A stretch of 64,000 nt of DNA, taken from contig NZ_QMDL01000001.1 in assembly GCF_003336705.1 (NCBI RefSeq), forward strand, positions 744,001 to 808,000, written 5' to 3'. This stretch comes from Marinobacter litoralis (lineage in GTDB: Bacteria > Pseudomonadota > Gammaproteobacteria > Pseudomonadales > Oleiphilaceae). The translations under genes and the position numbers were made by a program. Shown here one piece after another: positions 1 through 9,232 of the stretch (positions within the stretch are counted from its first letter, which is position 1; each line of letters begins with the position of its first letter). The notes beneath the pieces were generated by a model, which was not told the origin of the DNA, made no database searches, and saw only the letters and a list, made by a program, of their open reading frames with translations.

Positions 1-587
1 AGTACCACATCATTGAGAAAGACACCTATAGCATTGTTAAGGAAAAAGTCCCGGAAGGGAAGACCACTTGCGGATTGTGTTCGCGCCTGCGTCGCGGAAT
101 TCTCTATAACTTTGCGGAAGAGCATGGGGTCACCAAGATAGCGCTTGGTCATCACCGGGACGATATGCTGGAAACCTTGTTTCTGAATATGTTCTACGGT
201 GGCAAGTTAAAGTCGATGCCACCTGTTCTTCATAGTGATGATGGCCGTAATACCGTGATCAGACCTTTGGCTTTTTGCCGGGAAAAGGACATTGCGCGGT
301 ACGGTGAACTCCGCGAATACCCCATCATTCCCTGTAATCTGTGCGGCTCTCAGGAGAATCTGCAGCGTCAGGTCATCAAAGATATGTTACAGACTTGGGA
401 CAAGCAGCACCCGGGGCGTCTCGAAACCATGTTCCGTGCGATGTGCAATGTTGAACCTTCTCATCTTGCTGACCCGAATCTGTATGATTTTAAGGAAGGA
501 AAGCGCTTGGGGGGTAAGCGTCAGGCTGTGGTGCAGAATGCCGAGCCCGAGCAAGACTTTGGCCGGTTGGATGTGTTGAATCTCTAG
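1..587 (+). CDS. ttcA: tRNA 2-thiocytidine biosynthesis protein TtcA (5' end outside window)
   Basis: Sulfurates cytidine 32 of certain tRNAs, using ATP and a [4Fe-4S] cluster, in the cytoplasm. The open frame enters from the window edge (first full codon at base 3), so the N-terminal PP-loop that binds ATP is missing here. The visible 194 residues contain the family's CGLC cysteine pair (from base 69), the [11 protein letters not shown] segment that follows in PP-loop TtcA proteins, and the downstream PCNLCGSQ cysteine. The C-terminal region has the usual DPNLYDF ending. The stop codon (585-587) is only 3 bp from the stop of the convergent gene and lies inside an inverted repeat. Identification is firm; start and full length cannot be seen. 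Confidence 0.95.
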   Translation, partial: YHIIEKDTYSIVKEKVPEGKTTCGLCSRLRRGILYNFAEEHGVTKIALGHHRDDMLETLFLNMFYGGKLKSMPPVLHSDDGRNTVIRPLAFCREKDIARYGELREYPIIPCNLCGSQENLQRQVIKDMLQTWDKQHPGRLETMFRAMCNVEPSHLADPNLYDFKEGKRLGGKRQAVVQNAEPEQDFGRLDVLNL

Positions 588-602
588 TCGTTAGAGGTTC
601 AA
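576..602. terminator. Inverted repeat spanning two convergent stop codons
   Basis: Arms 576-586 and 592-602 form an 11-bp stem with one T/G mismatch around the 5-nt loop GTCGT. Both the TAG of ttcA and the TAA of the opposing membrane-protein gene lie within it. No T-tract follows on either side, so it is at best a weak bidirectional terminator or mRNA 3'-end stabiliser. The inverted repeat is seen directly; its role is inferred. Confidence 0.4.
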
Positions 603-1280
603 TAGCGCTTGAATGGGCAGCGTCCATAATCCAAACAGGATCAGCAGAATTCCGCTAATCTTGCGTACGCCTTGATGGCTCTTAATGCTGCGGATCCATT
701 GCGCTGCGTACCCCGTTGCCAGCATTGAGGGCAGGGTGCCCAAACCAAAAAAGAACATGGTTAGTGCGGCGCTAGGTACGGTGGGCTGAAGAGCCGCCCA
801 GCCGAGCGTGCTGTACACCAAGCCGCAGGGTAGCCAGCCCCATAAAGAGCCCAGCGCCAATGCTTGCCCGGCGTTATTAACCGGAAGAAACCGTTTGGTG
901 AGGGGTGACAGGGTGCGCCAAACGGGCGCGCCCGCTCGTTCGATGTAGCGAATCCCTTGCCACCATTGCCCCATCGATAGCCCCATGAATATCAGCAGTA
1001 CCCCGGCGAGCGTCATGAGTAGTAGCCCTGCCCAAGCCCATTGGCCGGCAGCTTGGGTGCTGAGCAATGCTACGCCCGCCGCAATCAGAGAGTAGCTACC
1101 GATTCGGCCGAAGTTGAACGCCAGCAATAGAAGTGTTTGCCGAAACCTGAAGCCTCGCCCGACCGGCAACGCCATCGAGAGAGAAGCACTGATACCTCCG
1201 CACATACCCAAACAATGGGTACTGCCAAGAAGACCAATAGCAAAAGCGCTTGAATAACTGAGGTAAAGTTCCGGATGCAT
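591..1280 (-). CDS. TauE/SafE- or DsbD-like integral membrane protein of the cco cluster
   Basis: A 229-residue protein of mostly hydrophobic segments (about six). It opens with a GLLGSTHCLGMCGG-type motif, whose paired cysteines mark the 'sulfite exporter TauE/SafE' or UreH-like/DsbD_2 membrane family. A second LWGWLPCGLVYS motif near residue 150 repeats the proline-cysteine-glycine pattern. It is the last gene of the leftward ccoG-H-I-S run, 8 bp after ccoS, the position such a gene occupies in many Pseudomonas-type cbb3 clusters. That placement suggests a part in metal or redox handling during oxidase assembly. The substrate is unknown and I do not assign one. Confidence 0.75.
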   Translation of the reverse strand: MHPELYLSYSSAFAIGLLGSTHCLGMCGGISASLSMALPVGRGFRFRQTLLLLAFNFGRIGSYSLIAAGVALLSTQAAGQWAWAGLLLMTLAGVLLIFMGLSMGQWWQGIRYIERAGAPVWRTLSPLTKRFLPVNNAGQALALGSLWGWLPCGLVYSTLGWAALQPTVPSAALTMFFFGLGTLPSMLATGYAAQWIRSIKSHQGVRKISGILLILFGLWTLPIQALLNL

Positions 1281-1288
1281 GAATCGAG

Positions 1289-1525
1289 TCAGTCGGGGCG
1301 CTTGGTTGTTTTGTCCGGCTCGCTCTCGGTTTGATTATCTTTCGAGGAAGGTTTTGAAGGGCGGGCCTCTGTAGGAATCATATCTTTGTCGTCGTCGTGC
1401 AGAATTCGGTGAGCCGGTCCGTCGAGGTCGTCATATTGGCCGCTCTTCACCGCCCACGAAAATAGAAGGATGCCTAGGGCTACCAGCATCAACATCAGGG
1501 GAATCAGAAGCATGACAATGTTCAT
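1289..1525 (-). CDS. ccoS: cbb3-type cytochrome oxidase assembly protein CcoS
   Basis: A 78-residue membrane protein with one N-terminal hydrophobic helix (residues about 2-26), then the GQYDDLDGPAHRIL segment typical of CcoS and a hydrophilic acidic/lysine-rich tail. CcoS is needed for cofactor insertion (heme b and copper) into the cbb3 oxidase. The tail beyond residue 50 (KPSSKDNQTESEPDK) is longer than in many homologues and low in complexity. It lies between ccoI (9 bp upstream) and the membrane protein at 591, in one transcription unit. Confidence 0.93.
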   Translation of the reverse strand: MNIVMLLIPLMLMLVALGILLFSWAVKSGQYDDLDGPAHRILHDDDKDMIPTEARPSKPSSKDNQTESEPDKTTKRPD

Positions 1526-1534
1526 TGTAAACTC

Positions 1535-3943
1535 CTAAGTGGTACGTCGAGCCCTGCTAAGACGAAGAGCATTAAGAACGACGATGAGTGAGCTTAGGGA
1601 CATGCCAATCGCGGCAAGCCATGGAGGCACGAGCCCTGCCGCAGCCAAAGGCAGCACAGACACGTTATAGCCGAACGCCCAAATCATGTTTTGGCGAATG
1701 ATATGGCGAGTCTTCTGGCTTGTATGGATGGCCTCAACGAGTTGATAAAGCTGACCGTTTAGCAAAACAGCATCGGCTTTCAGCTGGGTTAGGTCAGCCG
1801 CGGTGCCCATAGCGACCGAGATGCCGGCACCGGCCATTGAGGGCAAGTCATTCAAACCGTCTCCGACCATCATAACACGGTGGCCTTCCTGACTCAGCTT
1901 ATCCAATACCTCGAGTTTTTGTTCCGGCGATGCCTCGCCGATGGCACGTGAAATCCCGAGTTCCGATGCGACATGCTGAACATGGCCGGATCGATCGCCG
2001 CTGAGAAGCACGGTTTCGATACCCATGCCTTGAAGTGTTCGGATTGCTTTGACTGCGTCGTCACGAATCTTGTCGTCCAGCTGGAAACTGGCCAGCCAGT
2101 GGGAGGCGGTTGCCAGCCAAATTTCCATGCCGCCGGCACTGGCGGTTTCAGGTTCGGGCGCCTTGATATGGTTGGCGACAAAGGCTTTATGACCGATATA
2201 AACCGCTTCGCCCTCAAACTCTCCCGATAAGCCTCCGCCCAGATGGTTAGTGACTTGAGTCACCGGAAGCGACGGCATGTTGTGAAACACTTTTGCGATC
2301 GGATGTTCGGACTGTTTTTCCAGGCCTGCGGCTATTCTTAGGCACGTCGCTTCGTCAATCGGGCCGAAAACAGTGTGGTCTGTGAGCGTGAGTTCACCAC
2401 GAGTGAGCGTGCCGGTTTTGTCGAATACAACGGTATCGATTGCGTTCATCGATTCCAGTGTATGGCCGCGAGTCGGAAGAAATCCCAGTTTTCGCAAGCG
2501 AACGGTGGCAGACGTAATGGCAGTAGGTGTCGCCAGCGAGAGCGCGCAAGGGCAAGTGGCCACCAGAACGGACAAGGTAATATCAAAGGCATTGTCAGCG
2601 CCAGCCAGCCACCAGCCAATCCAGACTACCGGAGCGAGTATAAGAACCCGGCCCACAAACTTGCCGGCAATCCGGTCTGCCATTCGGGCTACCGGTGGTT
2701 TCTCGGATTGAACCCGGTCCAGTACCCGAAGAATACCGGACAGGCGGGTCTGTGCCCCGGCGCGGGTTACCCGAATATCCAACGGATTCTCGCCGTTGAC
2801 TGTACCCGCGTGGACCGTATCGCCGGGTGAGCGGGTTTCGGGCAAGTATTCGCCCGTCAGTGCGGCTTCATTCAGTGTGGACTGGCCGGAAAGGATGATG
2901 CCGTCTGCCGGCAGTGTTTCCCCGGGCCGCACCCGAATGACGTCATCAGGTTTGATCTGGTGGGCTGGAACAATCTCTGCTTCGCCGTTGGTCACCCGTG
3001 CTGCAACCGCAGGTTGGAACCCGGCAAGCGCGTTGCCGCTGAGTCCTGCTCGATAGCGGGCCTGTACCTCGATGTAACGGCCCAGAAGCAGGAAAAACGC
3101 AAACATGCATACCGATTCAAAGTAGACTTCTTCGCCGCCAAATACGGTTACCCAGGCGCTTGCTGCGTAAGCAAGCCCAATCGCAATCGCGACCGGTACA
3201 TCCATGGTTAGATGGCGAGATACAAGGTCGCGTCGGGCATTCCGGAAGAACGGCCGCGCACTGTAGAACACCACCGGCGTTGCCACCAGAAAACCAAACC
3301 ACCTGAACATATTGATGAATTCGGGGGAAAGCTCGCTGATGATTTCAAAATACAGCGGGAACGCCAGCATCATGCTTTGCATGGTGGCAATGCCTGCAAC
3401 GGCGAGCCGAATGAGCATGGAGCGGTTTTCTGCTTTGAGCGCTTGCTCGGCTGCGTCCGCCTGGTAGGGGCGAGCGGTATAGCCCAATTCGTAGATAGCG
3501 ATGAGCAGGTCGCTCAAATGAGCTTGTTCGGGTGACCATACCAAGCGGGCACGCTGAGTGGTGTGGTTCACGGTAAAGCTCTGAACACCGGCTTGGTGCT
3601 TCATGTGGTTTTCTAGCAACCAGATGCATGCAGCGCAGGTGATTTCTCCGATCAGCAATTGCGCTTCCTGTCCGGCCTTAACCGGCGCAACAAATGATTG
3701 TTGCACCAGCGGGTGGTCCAGTTCACGCAAACGCAGAAGTTCGGATTCGCTGAGCTCTCTCGGAGTGCTGGCAGCCTGAGTGCGGATGTCGTAAAAGTTA
3801 GTCAGACCTTCCTGATGGATGGTCTGGCACACCGCCTTGCAGCCCTGACAACAAAAATGTCGCTCTTGATCGTTAAGTTTCAGGGTAATCGCCGGATTAC
3901 CCTCGGCAAGCTCGCCACAATGGAAGCAAGTGGTGGGGGTCAC
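1535..3943 (-). CDS. ccoI: Copper-translocating P1B-type ATPase CcoI
   Basis: An 802-residue inner-membrane pump that exports copper for the CuB centre of cbb3 oxidase. In order: an N-terminal cysteine-rich region (CFHCG, then CCQGCKAVC), a heavy-metal-associated domain with CAAC near residue 103, membrane helices, an actuator domain with the TGEYLP loop, the metal-binding CPCALSLATP helix, the phosphorylated aspartate in DKTGTLT, and the hinge GDGLNDLPSM. Length and the cysteine-rich N-terminus match FixI/CcoI rather than generic CopA. Its start overlaps the ccoH stop by 4 bp, implying coupled translation. No key residue is missing. Confidence 0.97.
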   Translation of the reverse strand: MTPTTCFHCGELAEGNPAITLKLNDQERHFCCQGCKAVCQTIHQEGLTNFYDIRTQAASTPRELSESELLRLRELDHPLVQQSFVAPVKAGQEAQLLIGEITCAACIWLLENHMKHQAGVQSFTVNHTTQRARLVWSPEQAHLSDLLIAIYELGYTARPYQADAAEQALKAENRSMLIRLAVAGIATMQSMMLAFPLYFEIISELSPEFINMFRWFGFLVATPVVFYSARPFFRNARRDLVSRHLTMDVPVAIAIGLAYAASAWVTVFGGEEVYFESVCMFAFFLLLGRYIEVQARYRAGLSGNALAGFQPAVAARVTNGEAEIVPAHQIKPDDVIRVRPGETLPADGIILSGQSTLNEAALTGEYLPETRSPGDTVHAGTVNGENPLDIRVTRAGAQTRLSGILRVLDRVQSEKPPVARMADRIAGKFVGRVLILAPVVWIGWWLAGADNAFDITLSVLVATCPCALSLATPTAITSATVRLRKLGFLPTRGHTLESMNAIDTVVFDKTGTLTRGELTLTDHTVFGPIDEATCLRIAAGLEKQSEHPIAKVFHNMPSLPVTQVTNHLGGGLSGEFEGEAVYIGHKAFVANHIKAPEPETASAGGMEIWLATASHWLASFQLDDKIRDDAVKAIRTLQGMGIETVLLSGDRSGHVQHVASELGISRAIGEASPEQKLEVLDKLSQEGHRVMMVGDGLNDLPSMAGAGISVAMGTAADLTQLKADAVLLNGQLYQLVEAIHTSQKTRHIIRQNMIWAFGYNVSVLPLAAAGLVPPWLAAIGMSLSSLIVVLNALRLSRARRTT

Positions 3944-4455
3944 TCTTGAACGTTAGCCTTTGCTTGAATAGTGATAGGGTGCTCGGCGGGTAACCAGAAT
4001 TCACCTTTGACACGCCAATCGTTGTCGGGGCCTTGCAAATCGAAATACCAGCGACCGTCAAGATCTTCCAGTATCTGCCCGGAATACTCTCCGTCTGCCA
4101 ACCGGTTGAACTGAATCACCCGATCCTTATCTTCCAGGGTAGGGTGGTAAAGATTAAGGATGAGGTACTGAAAATCTGCAGGGCCATCCTTCGTATCTAA
4201 TAGTAATGTGGCCTTGCGGTTAGCCAACTGCAGTTTGCCAGATACCTTCATTTCAGAAGCTTTCTGATCTCGAGCGATGGCCATATTGATGCCTCGGCCT
4301 TCCTTCGAGTAATCGTCCGTGACCATGGCGGTGTCCAGGTTCACGGAAACCACGAGCATGGTCAGCCCAAACGTGATCGACGCGAGCGGGAAAATGGTCA
4401 GAAACCAGAACCAAGGCTGGCGGTACCACGGGGCTACGGGGGTGTTGTCAGTCAT
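3940..4455 (-). CDS. ccoH: FixH/CcoH family cbb3 oxidase assembly protein
   Basis: A 171-residue protein with one N-terminal membrane helix (residues about 13-35, after the WYRQPWFW stretch) and a periplasmic beta-rich domain. The order helix, YSKEGRGIN, then a domain with LYHPTLEDKD fits FixH. FixH/CcoH is required for stable cbb3 oxidase and is thought to work beside the CcoI pump. The gene overlaps ccoI by 4 bp and follows ccoG by about 44 bp. The short start-proximal region before the helix makes the ATG at 4455 plausible. Confidence 0.92.
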   Translation of the reverse strand: MTDNTPVAPWYRQPWFWFLTIFPLASITFGLTMLVVSVNLDTAMVTDDYSKEGRGINMAIARDQKASEMKVSGKLQLANRKATLLLDTKDGPADFQYLILNLYHPTLEDKDRVIQFNRLADGEYSGQILEDLDGRWYFDLQGPDNDWRVKGEFWLPAEHPITIQAKANVQE

Positions 4456-4499
4456 AATGCAATTCGTCTCAAATTAAGTATTAGTGCCGAACATGACGA

Positions 4500-5927
4500 T
4501 TAACGAGGTCTTGGACCTACAAATCGGCTTTCAGTTTCAAGCTCAAGTGACGGATCGGTTTTCGACACGGCGCGGAAGCTGATTGTGTTATTGGTTTGCT
4601 CGATCGATTCTGGAATCACGTCCACCACGGTCGGCAAGGAAAGGTTTTCACCGCTTTTAATCTTTACGCTGGTTTGGGTCAGAATACGGATACCCTCCAT
4701 GCCCTCTACCGACAGCACGAACGTTTGTGGAACTTCCGTCATATTCTGCAGTTTCAGGGTGAAGGAGTTCTCTACACGGCCTTCGCCATTGAACTTGAAA
4801 AGTGCGCCACGGTCTCGTATTACCTCAAGTTTTGCGGGCACTCGGGTTCCGATAATGTAACCTACCGCGCCAATCATGACCGCCAACAAAAGGCCGTAGC
4901 CAAAAGTGCGAGGGCGAAGCAGTTTCGAGGTTTTTCCTTCGAGTTCGTTTTCCGTGGTATAGCGGATCAGGCCTTTCGGATAATCCATTTTTTCCATAAT
5001 CTCGTCGCATGCATCAATGCAAAGCGCGCAGCCAATGCATTCGTACTGAAGGCCGTCCCGAATATCGATACCGGTAGGGCAGACCTGAACGCACTGTTCA
5101 CAGTCGATGCAGTCACCCAAACCCACCTCGGAAGGCTCTACGCCTTTTTTGCGTTTGCCTCGAGGCTCACCCCGGTTCGGGTCGTAGGATACGATTCGGG
5201 TGTTTTCATCGAACATGACGGATTGGAATCGCGCGTAAGGGCACATATACAGGCACACCTGCTCACGCATCCAGCCAGCATTCAGATAGGTCGCTACAGT
5301 AAAAAAACCGACCCAGAAATAGGCCCAGCCGTTCGCCTGTAAGGTGAACATGTCCACGATCAGTTCGCGGATGGGGTAAAAGTAACCAATGAAGGTGATG
5401 CCAGTCGCCAGCGCGACGAAAAGCCAGAGCGCGTGCTTGATCGTTTTTTTCGTGATCTTCTCGGCCGAATTGGGGGCCTTATCAAGCTTGATCCGCTTAT
5501 TGCGATTGCCTTCGACCTTCTCTTCAATCCACATAAAGATAAAGGTCCAGACCGTTTGAGGGCAGGTGTAGCCACACCAGACACGCCCGAACAAAGTGGT
5601 TATGAAAAATAGCCCGAATGCCGAGATGATCAGCATCGCAGACAGCAAAAAGAAGTCCTTCGGATAGAAGGTCATGCCGTATAGATGGAACTCACGGGCT
5701 GGAAGATCGAAATGAATCAGTGGCTGGCCGTCCAGGGTCAGCCAGGCAAAAACAAAGTACATGCCCATGAGCGCAACAAGACTGACGTTGCGGATTCTCT
5801 GGAATAGTCCTTTGACTTCTTTTACGTAGATCTTTTCACGGCTTTCGTAGAGATCGTACGTTCCGGGATTTTTGTTGTTGTCGGAAGGGTTGGGATCTAC
5901 CTGTTTTACAGGAATCTGATTGCTCAT
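4500..5927 (-). CDS. ccoG: cbb3 oxidase accessory protein CcoG (RdxA/FixG), polyferredoxin
   Basis: A membrane ferredoxin-like protein, about 475 residues, linked to copper reduction during cbb3 assembly. It has several membrane helices, the CGYTCPQTVW motif between helices, then two cysteine clusters of [4Fe-4S] type (CIDCEQCVQVCPTG and CIGCALCIDACDE), and a C-terminal Ig-like domain after another helix. I choose the ATG at 5927 because GGGAGG stands just before it. An in-frame ATG at 5990 would add 21 residues (MRRSADPP...) with no such signal. A terminator upstream separates it from ccoP, so it probably has its own promoter. Confidence 0.96.
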   Translation of the reverse strand: MSNQIPVKQVDPNPSDNNKNPGTYDLYESREKIYVKEVKGLFQRIRNVSLVALMGMYFVFAWLTLDGQPLIHFDLPAREFHLYGMTFYPKDFFLLSAMLIISAFGLFFITTLFGRVWCGYTCPQTVWTFIFMWIEEKVEGNRNKRIKLDKAPNSAEKITKKTIKHALWLFVALATGITFIGYFYPIRELIVDMFTLQANGWAYFWVGFFTVATYLNAGWMREQVCLYMCPYARFQSVMFDENTRIVSYDPNRGEPRGKRKKGVEPSEVGLGDCIDCEQCVQVCPTGIDIRDGLQYECIGCALCIDACDEIMEKMDYPKGLIRYTTENELEGKTSKLLRPRTFGYGLLLAVMIGAVGYIIGTRVPAKLEVIRDRGALFKFNGEGRVENSFTLKLQNMTEVPQTFVLSVEGMEGIRILTQTSVKIKSGENLSLPTVVDVIPESIEQTNNTISFRAVSKTDPSLELETESRFVGPRPR

Positions 5928-6025
5928 GGATACCTCCCGGTAAATAAACGTGCTGGGAGCGGGCCTCGGAGGGTCTGCGGATCTTCTCAAGCCTGTACCC
6001 GCAGCGCAGATACAGGGTTGAAAAG

Positions 6026-6052
6026 ACCTGGCCGGGGGTTACCCGGCCGGGT
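6026..6052 (-). terminator. Terminator after ccoNOQP
   Basis: Arms 6026-6036 and 6042-6052 form an 11-bp GC-rich stem with one mismatch and a 5-nt loop. On the minus strand the stem is followed within 1-2 nt by TTTT (6021-6024). This is a plausible Rho-independent terminator 6 bp after the ccoP stop, placed to cut the oxidase structural genes off from ccoG. Confidence 0.7.
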
Positions 6053-6057
6053 TTGAT

Positions 6058-6948
6058 TCAGTTTGACAAGCTATATACGTAAGCCGCCAAGATATGAATC
6101 TGATCATCTGTCAGACGACCTTTCTGAGCGGGCATCTGGTTCTGACGCCCGTTGACAACTGTCTCTTTGATCCACTCGTAGGTGGAGCCGTAAAGCCAGA
6201 TGTCGTCTGTCAGGTTCGGAGCACCTACTGCGTGCATACCCTTGCCGTCCGCGCCGTGACAGGCTGCACAAGCTTGTGCGAACACAGCGGCACCGGCCTC
6301 AGCTGCCTCTGCTTCTTTTTCACGACCACTGAAGCTCAGAACATAGTTGACCACCTGATCGACCTGTTCATTGGTCATGTTAGGCATCACGCCCTTAGGA
6401 GTCATGTTGCCCTGACGACCGTTGACGAGGGTGTGCAGAATCTGCTCGGGCTCTCCGCCCCACAGCCAGTCGTCGTCGGTCAGGTTAGGGAAACCAACCT
6501 GGCCGCGTGCTGCGGTGCCATGGCAAACCGAACAGTTGTTCGCAAACAGGCGCTGGCCAATTTTCATGGCGTCTTCGTTCTGGGCGAGCTCGGGGATAGC
6601 GGTTTCACCGAACTGTGCGTAGATCGGGCCATATTTCTCTTCGGCTTCTTGCACTTCGGCTTCCCACTGGTTGGTGGAAGTCCAGCCCAGCAGGCCTTCG
6701 TAGTTGCCAAGACCCGGATAGAGAGCCAGGTAACCCAGTGCAAATACACAGGTGCCCAGATACAGATAAAACCACCACTTAGGCAGCGGATTATCATATT
6801 CTTCGATGCCATCGTAAGAATGGCCTGTGGTGTTTTCGGTTTCGGTGTCGTTTGTCTGCCCTTTGCGGGTGGCCAAAAGCAGCCAAGCGCAGCCGAATAT
6901 GGTACCGAGCACGATCACGATGACCCAGACGCTCCAAAAGGTACTCAT
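6058..6948 (-). CDS. ccoP: cbb3-type cytochrome c oxidase diheme subunit CcoP (subunit III)
   Basis: A 296-residue diheme cytochrome c that feeds electrons to the cbb3 core. One helix sits at the extreme N-terminus and a second around residues 55-78 (KWWFYLYLGTCVFALGYL). Two c-type heme sites follow, CSVCH near residue 139 and CAACH near residue 230, each with a later NMTN/NQMP-type region that can supply the methionine ligand. The NLTDDDWLWGG and NLTDDIWLYGS repeats are typical of CcoP. Its start overlaps ccoQ by 4 bp. A 336-codon open frame on the opposite strand is a shadow of this gene. Confidence 0.97.
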   Translation of the reverse strand: MSTFWSVWVIVIVLGTIFGCAWLLLATRKGQTNDTETENTTGHSYDGIEEYDNPLPKWWFYLYLGTCVFALGYLALYPGLGNYEGLLGWTSTNQWEAEVQEAEEKYGPIYAQFGETAIPELAQNEDAMKIGQRLFANNCSVCHGTAARGQVGFPNLTDDDWLWGGEPEQILHTLVNGRQGNMTPKGVMPNMTNEQVDQVVNYVLSFSGREKEAEAAEAGAAVFAQACAACHGADGKGMHAVGAPNLTDDIWLYGSTYEWIKETVVNGRQNQMPAQKGRLTDDQIHILAAYVYSLSN

Positions 6949-7130
6949 TGCTTTTTCTCCGTTTTTTCCTGTTCGAGCGTACGCTTATCCACTTCGTCAT
7001 CATCGAAGGGCAGATGTGCCGCCTCTTCATTGGCTTTCTTGCGGTGGGCGCTGTACGCCCACCAGATGATGCCGAAGAACGCTGCCATTACCAATAGAGA
7101 GTGAATTCCGCGTAACTCATTGATATCCAT
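6945..7130 (-). CDS. ccoQ: cbb3-type cytochrome oxidase small subunit CcoQ (FixQ)
   Basis: A 61-residue single-helix membrane protein (helix about residues 9-26, FFGIIWWAYS) with a charged tail containing FDDDEVD. This matches FixQ/CcoQ, which stabilises the association of CcoP with the CcoNO core. It lies between ccoO (4 bp upstream) and ccoP (4-bp overlap), the standard ccoNOQP order. Confidence 0.93.
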   Translation of the reverse strand: MDINELRGIHSLLVMAAFFGIIWWAYSAHRKKANEEAAHLPFDDDEVDKRTLEQEKTEKKQ

Positions 7131-7134
7131 GGGA

Positions 7135-7743
7135 TCACCGTTTCTCTGAAAGCACGGTGCCTAACTGCTGCAGATACGCGACCAATGCTTCGATTTCAAA
7201 TTTACCTTTCAGCTCATCGGCTGCGTTGGCAATTTGCTCGTCGGTATAGGGCACGCCAAGCGTCTGCAAGGTTTTCATGCGGGCCTCGATTGAACCGTGG
7301 TCAGCACGGTTTTCGAAGAGCCATGGAAACGCTGGCATGTTGGACTCGGGCACCACGCTGCGTGGGTCAAACAGGTGCTGGCGCTGCCAGGCATCTGAAT
7401 AACGGCCGCCAACACGGGCCAGATCAGGTCCGGTACGCTTGGAACCCCACAGGAACGGGCGATCGTATACGAATTCGCCCGCAACGGAGTAGTGGCCATA
7501 GCGCTCAGTTTCCGCACGGAAAGGACGGATTTGCTGGGTATGGCACACGTGGCAGCCTTCACGGATATAAATGTCCCGGCCTTCCAGCTCCAGTGCGTTC
7601 AGAGGCTCCAGGCCTTCGATCGGCTGGTTAACTTCTTTGTGGAAGAACAGAGGAACAACTTCCGCCAGAAAGCCGCCGCTGATTGTGATGATGATCAGCA
7701 CAATCATCAGGCCAAGGTTTTTCTCGATAGTTTCGTGTTTCAT
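7135..7743 (-). CDS. ccoO: cbb3-type cytochrome c oxidase monoheme subunit CcoO (subunit II)
   Basis: A 202-residue membrane-anchored monoheme cytochrome c. One N-terminal helix (residues about 11-30) precedes a periplasmic domain with the heme site [13 protein letters not shown] near residue 60. [10 protein letters not shown] around 135 carries the likely methionine ligand. The [10 protein letters not shown] stretch is diagnostic of CcoO/FixO. It begins 15 bp after the ccoN stop and is the second gene of the oxidase operon. Confidence 0.97.
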   Translation of the reverse strand: MKHETIEKNLGLMIVLIIITISGGFLAEVVPLFFHKEVNQPIEGLEPLNALELEGRDIYIREGCHVCHTQQIRPFRAETERYGHYSVAGEFVYDRPFLWGSKRTGPDLARVGGRYSDAWQRQHLFDPRSVVPESNMPAFPWLFENRADHGSIEARMKTLQTLGVPYTDEQIANAADELKGKFEIEALVAYLQQLGTVLSEKR

Positions 7744-7758
7744 CTGATGAATCTCCCC

Positions 7759-9189
7759 TTAGGCCGCCTGAGTTGCTGCATTGTTAACAGCAGCCGACTC
7801 TTTCTGACGCACTGTCATGTAAACGTTGTACGCCATGATCAGCATACCAGTCAGGAAGGTGGCGCCACCGATGAAGCGAACCAGATAGCCCGGGTAGGAA
7901 GCCTCAAGAGCTTCTACAAAGCTGTAAGTCAGAGTGCCGTCTTCGTTGACTGCGCGCCACATCAGGCCTTGCATGATGCCGTTAACCCACATAGCCGCGA
8001 TATAAAGTACGGTGCCAACAGTTGCGAGCCAGAAATGCACGTTGATCAAAGAGGTGCTGTACATTTCTTTGAGACCCCACAGTTTCGGGATCAAGTGGTA
8101 GATCGAACCGATACTGATCATGGCAACCCAGCCCAGAGCGCCGGCGTGTACGTGACCGATGGTCCAGTCAGTGTTGTGTGACAGGGCGTTGACGGTCTTG
8201 ATAGCCATCATCGGACCTTCAAAGGTGGACATGCCGTAGAAGGACAGTGAAACGACCAGGAAGCGCAGGATGGGGTCAGTACGCAGTTTGTGCCATGCAC
8301 CTGACAGAGTCATCATGCCGTTGATCATGCCGCCCCAAGAGGGAGCCAGTAGAATCAGAGACATAACCATGCCTGCAGTTTGCGCCCAGTCAGGCAGTGC
8401 TGAGTAGTGCAAGTGGTGACCACCAGCCCAAACATACGTAGCGATCAGTGCCCAAAAGTGAACGATCGATAGGCGGTAGGAATAGACCGGGCGTTCAGCC
8501 TGCTTCGGAACGAAGTAGTACATCATGCCCAGGAAGCCAGCTGTCAGGTAGAAGCCTACCGCGTTGTGGCCGTACCACCACTGCATCATGGCATCGGTAA
8601 CACCGGCATAGGCAGAGTAAGACTTGAAGGCCGTTGCAGGTAGTGCCATGTTGTTGAAAATATGCAGCATGGCAACGGTCAGGATGAAACCGCCGTAGAA
8701 CCAGTTGGCAACGTAGATGTGAGGCGTGCTGCGCTTAGTGATCGTACCAAAGAATACCAGTGCGTAAGTTACCCAAACGATGGTGATAGCGATATCGATG
8801 GGCCATTCCAGTTCGGCATATTCTTTTGTGGAAGTCAGCCCCATCGGCAAGGTGATGACAGCTGAAAGTAGAATGGCTTGCCAGCCCCAGAAGGTGAAGG
8901 CGGCGAGGCCGTCAGAAATCAAACGTGCCTGACAAGTTCGCTGAACAACGTAGTACGAAGTTGCGAACAGGGCACTACCACCAAAACCGAAGATGACGGC
9001 GTTGGTGTGCAACGGCCGCAGACGGCCAAAATGCGTGAAGGGTAGATCGAGGTTGAGAGATGGCCAAACCAGCTGTGCTGCAATCAGCACACCCAGAGCC
9101 ATGCCAACAATACCCCACACTACTGTCATGATGGCGAACTGTCTCACCACCTTGTAGTTGTATGTCAGGTTTGCGTTTACTGTGCTCAT
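7759..9189 (-). CDS. ccoN: cbb3-type cytochrome c oxidase catalytic subunit CcoN (subunit I)
   Basis: The 476-residue heme-copper core subunit that reduces O2 at high affinity, in the inner membrane. It has about twelve hydrophobic helices and conserved histidines in [16 protein letters not shown] (a heme ligand), [30 protein letters not shown] and [11 protein letters not shown]. Length and motifs fit the C-type (cbb3) family rather than aa3 enzymes. It heads the operon. The upstream region holds two FNR/ANR-type sites, so low-oxygen induction is likely. No second ccoN copy occurs in the window. Confidence 0.98.
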   Translation of the reverse strand: MSTVNANLTYNYKVVRQFAIMTVVWGIVGMALGVLIAAQLVWPSLNLDLPFTHFGRLRPLHTNAVIFGFGGSALFATSYYVVQRTCQARLISDGLAAFTFWGWQAILLSAVITLPMGLTSTKEYAELEWPIDIAITIVWVTYALVFFGTITKRSTPHIYVANWFYGGFILTVAMLHIFNNMALPATAFKSYSAYAGVTDAMMQWWYGHNAVGFYLTAGFLGMMYYFVPKQAERPVYSYRLSIVHFWALIATYVWAGGHHLHYSALPDWAQTAGMVMSLILLAPSWGGMINGMMTLSGAWHKLRTDPILRFLVVSLSFYGMSTFEGPMMAIKTVNALSHNTDWTIGHVHAGALGWVAMISIGSIYHLIPKLWGLKEMYSTSLINVHFWLATVGTVLYIAAMWVNGIMQGLMWRAVNEDGTLTYSFVEALEASYPGYLVRFIGGATFLTGMLIMAYNVYMTVRQKESAAVNNAATQAA

Positions 9190-9232
9190 AGCCTTACCAA
9201 TGGGTTCAGGATGGGGAAATTATGCGGTCGCA

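Noticed and set aside
4596..5342. 248-codon plus-strand frame opposite ccoG
   Set aside because: Antisense to the ferredoxin domain of ccoG, no motif and no start signal.
6094..7104. Long (336-codon) frame on the plus strand opposite ccoP/ccoQ
   Set aside because: It mirrors the codon bias of ccoP, has no ribosome site or known motif, and covers a certain gene on the other strand.
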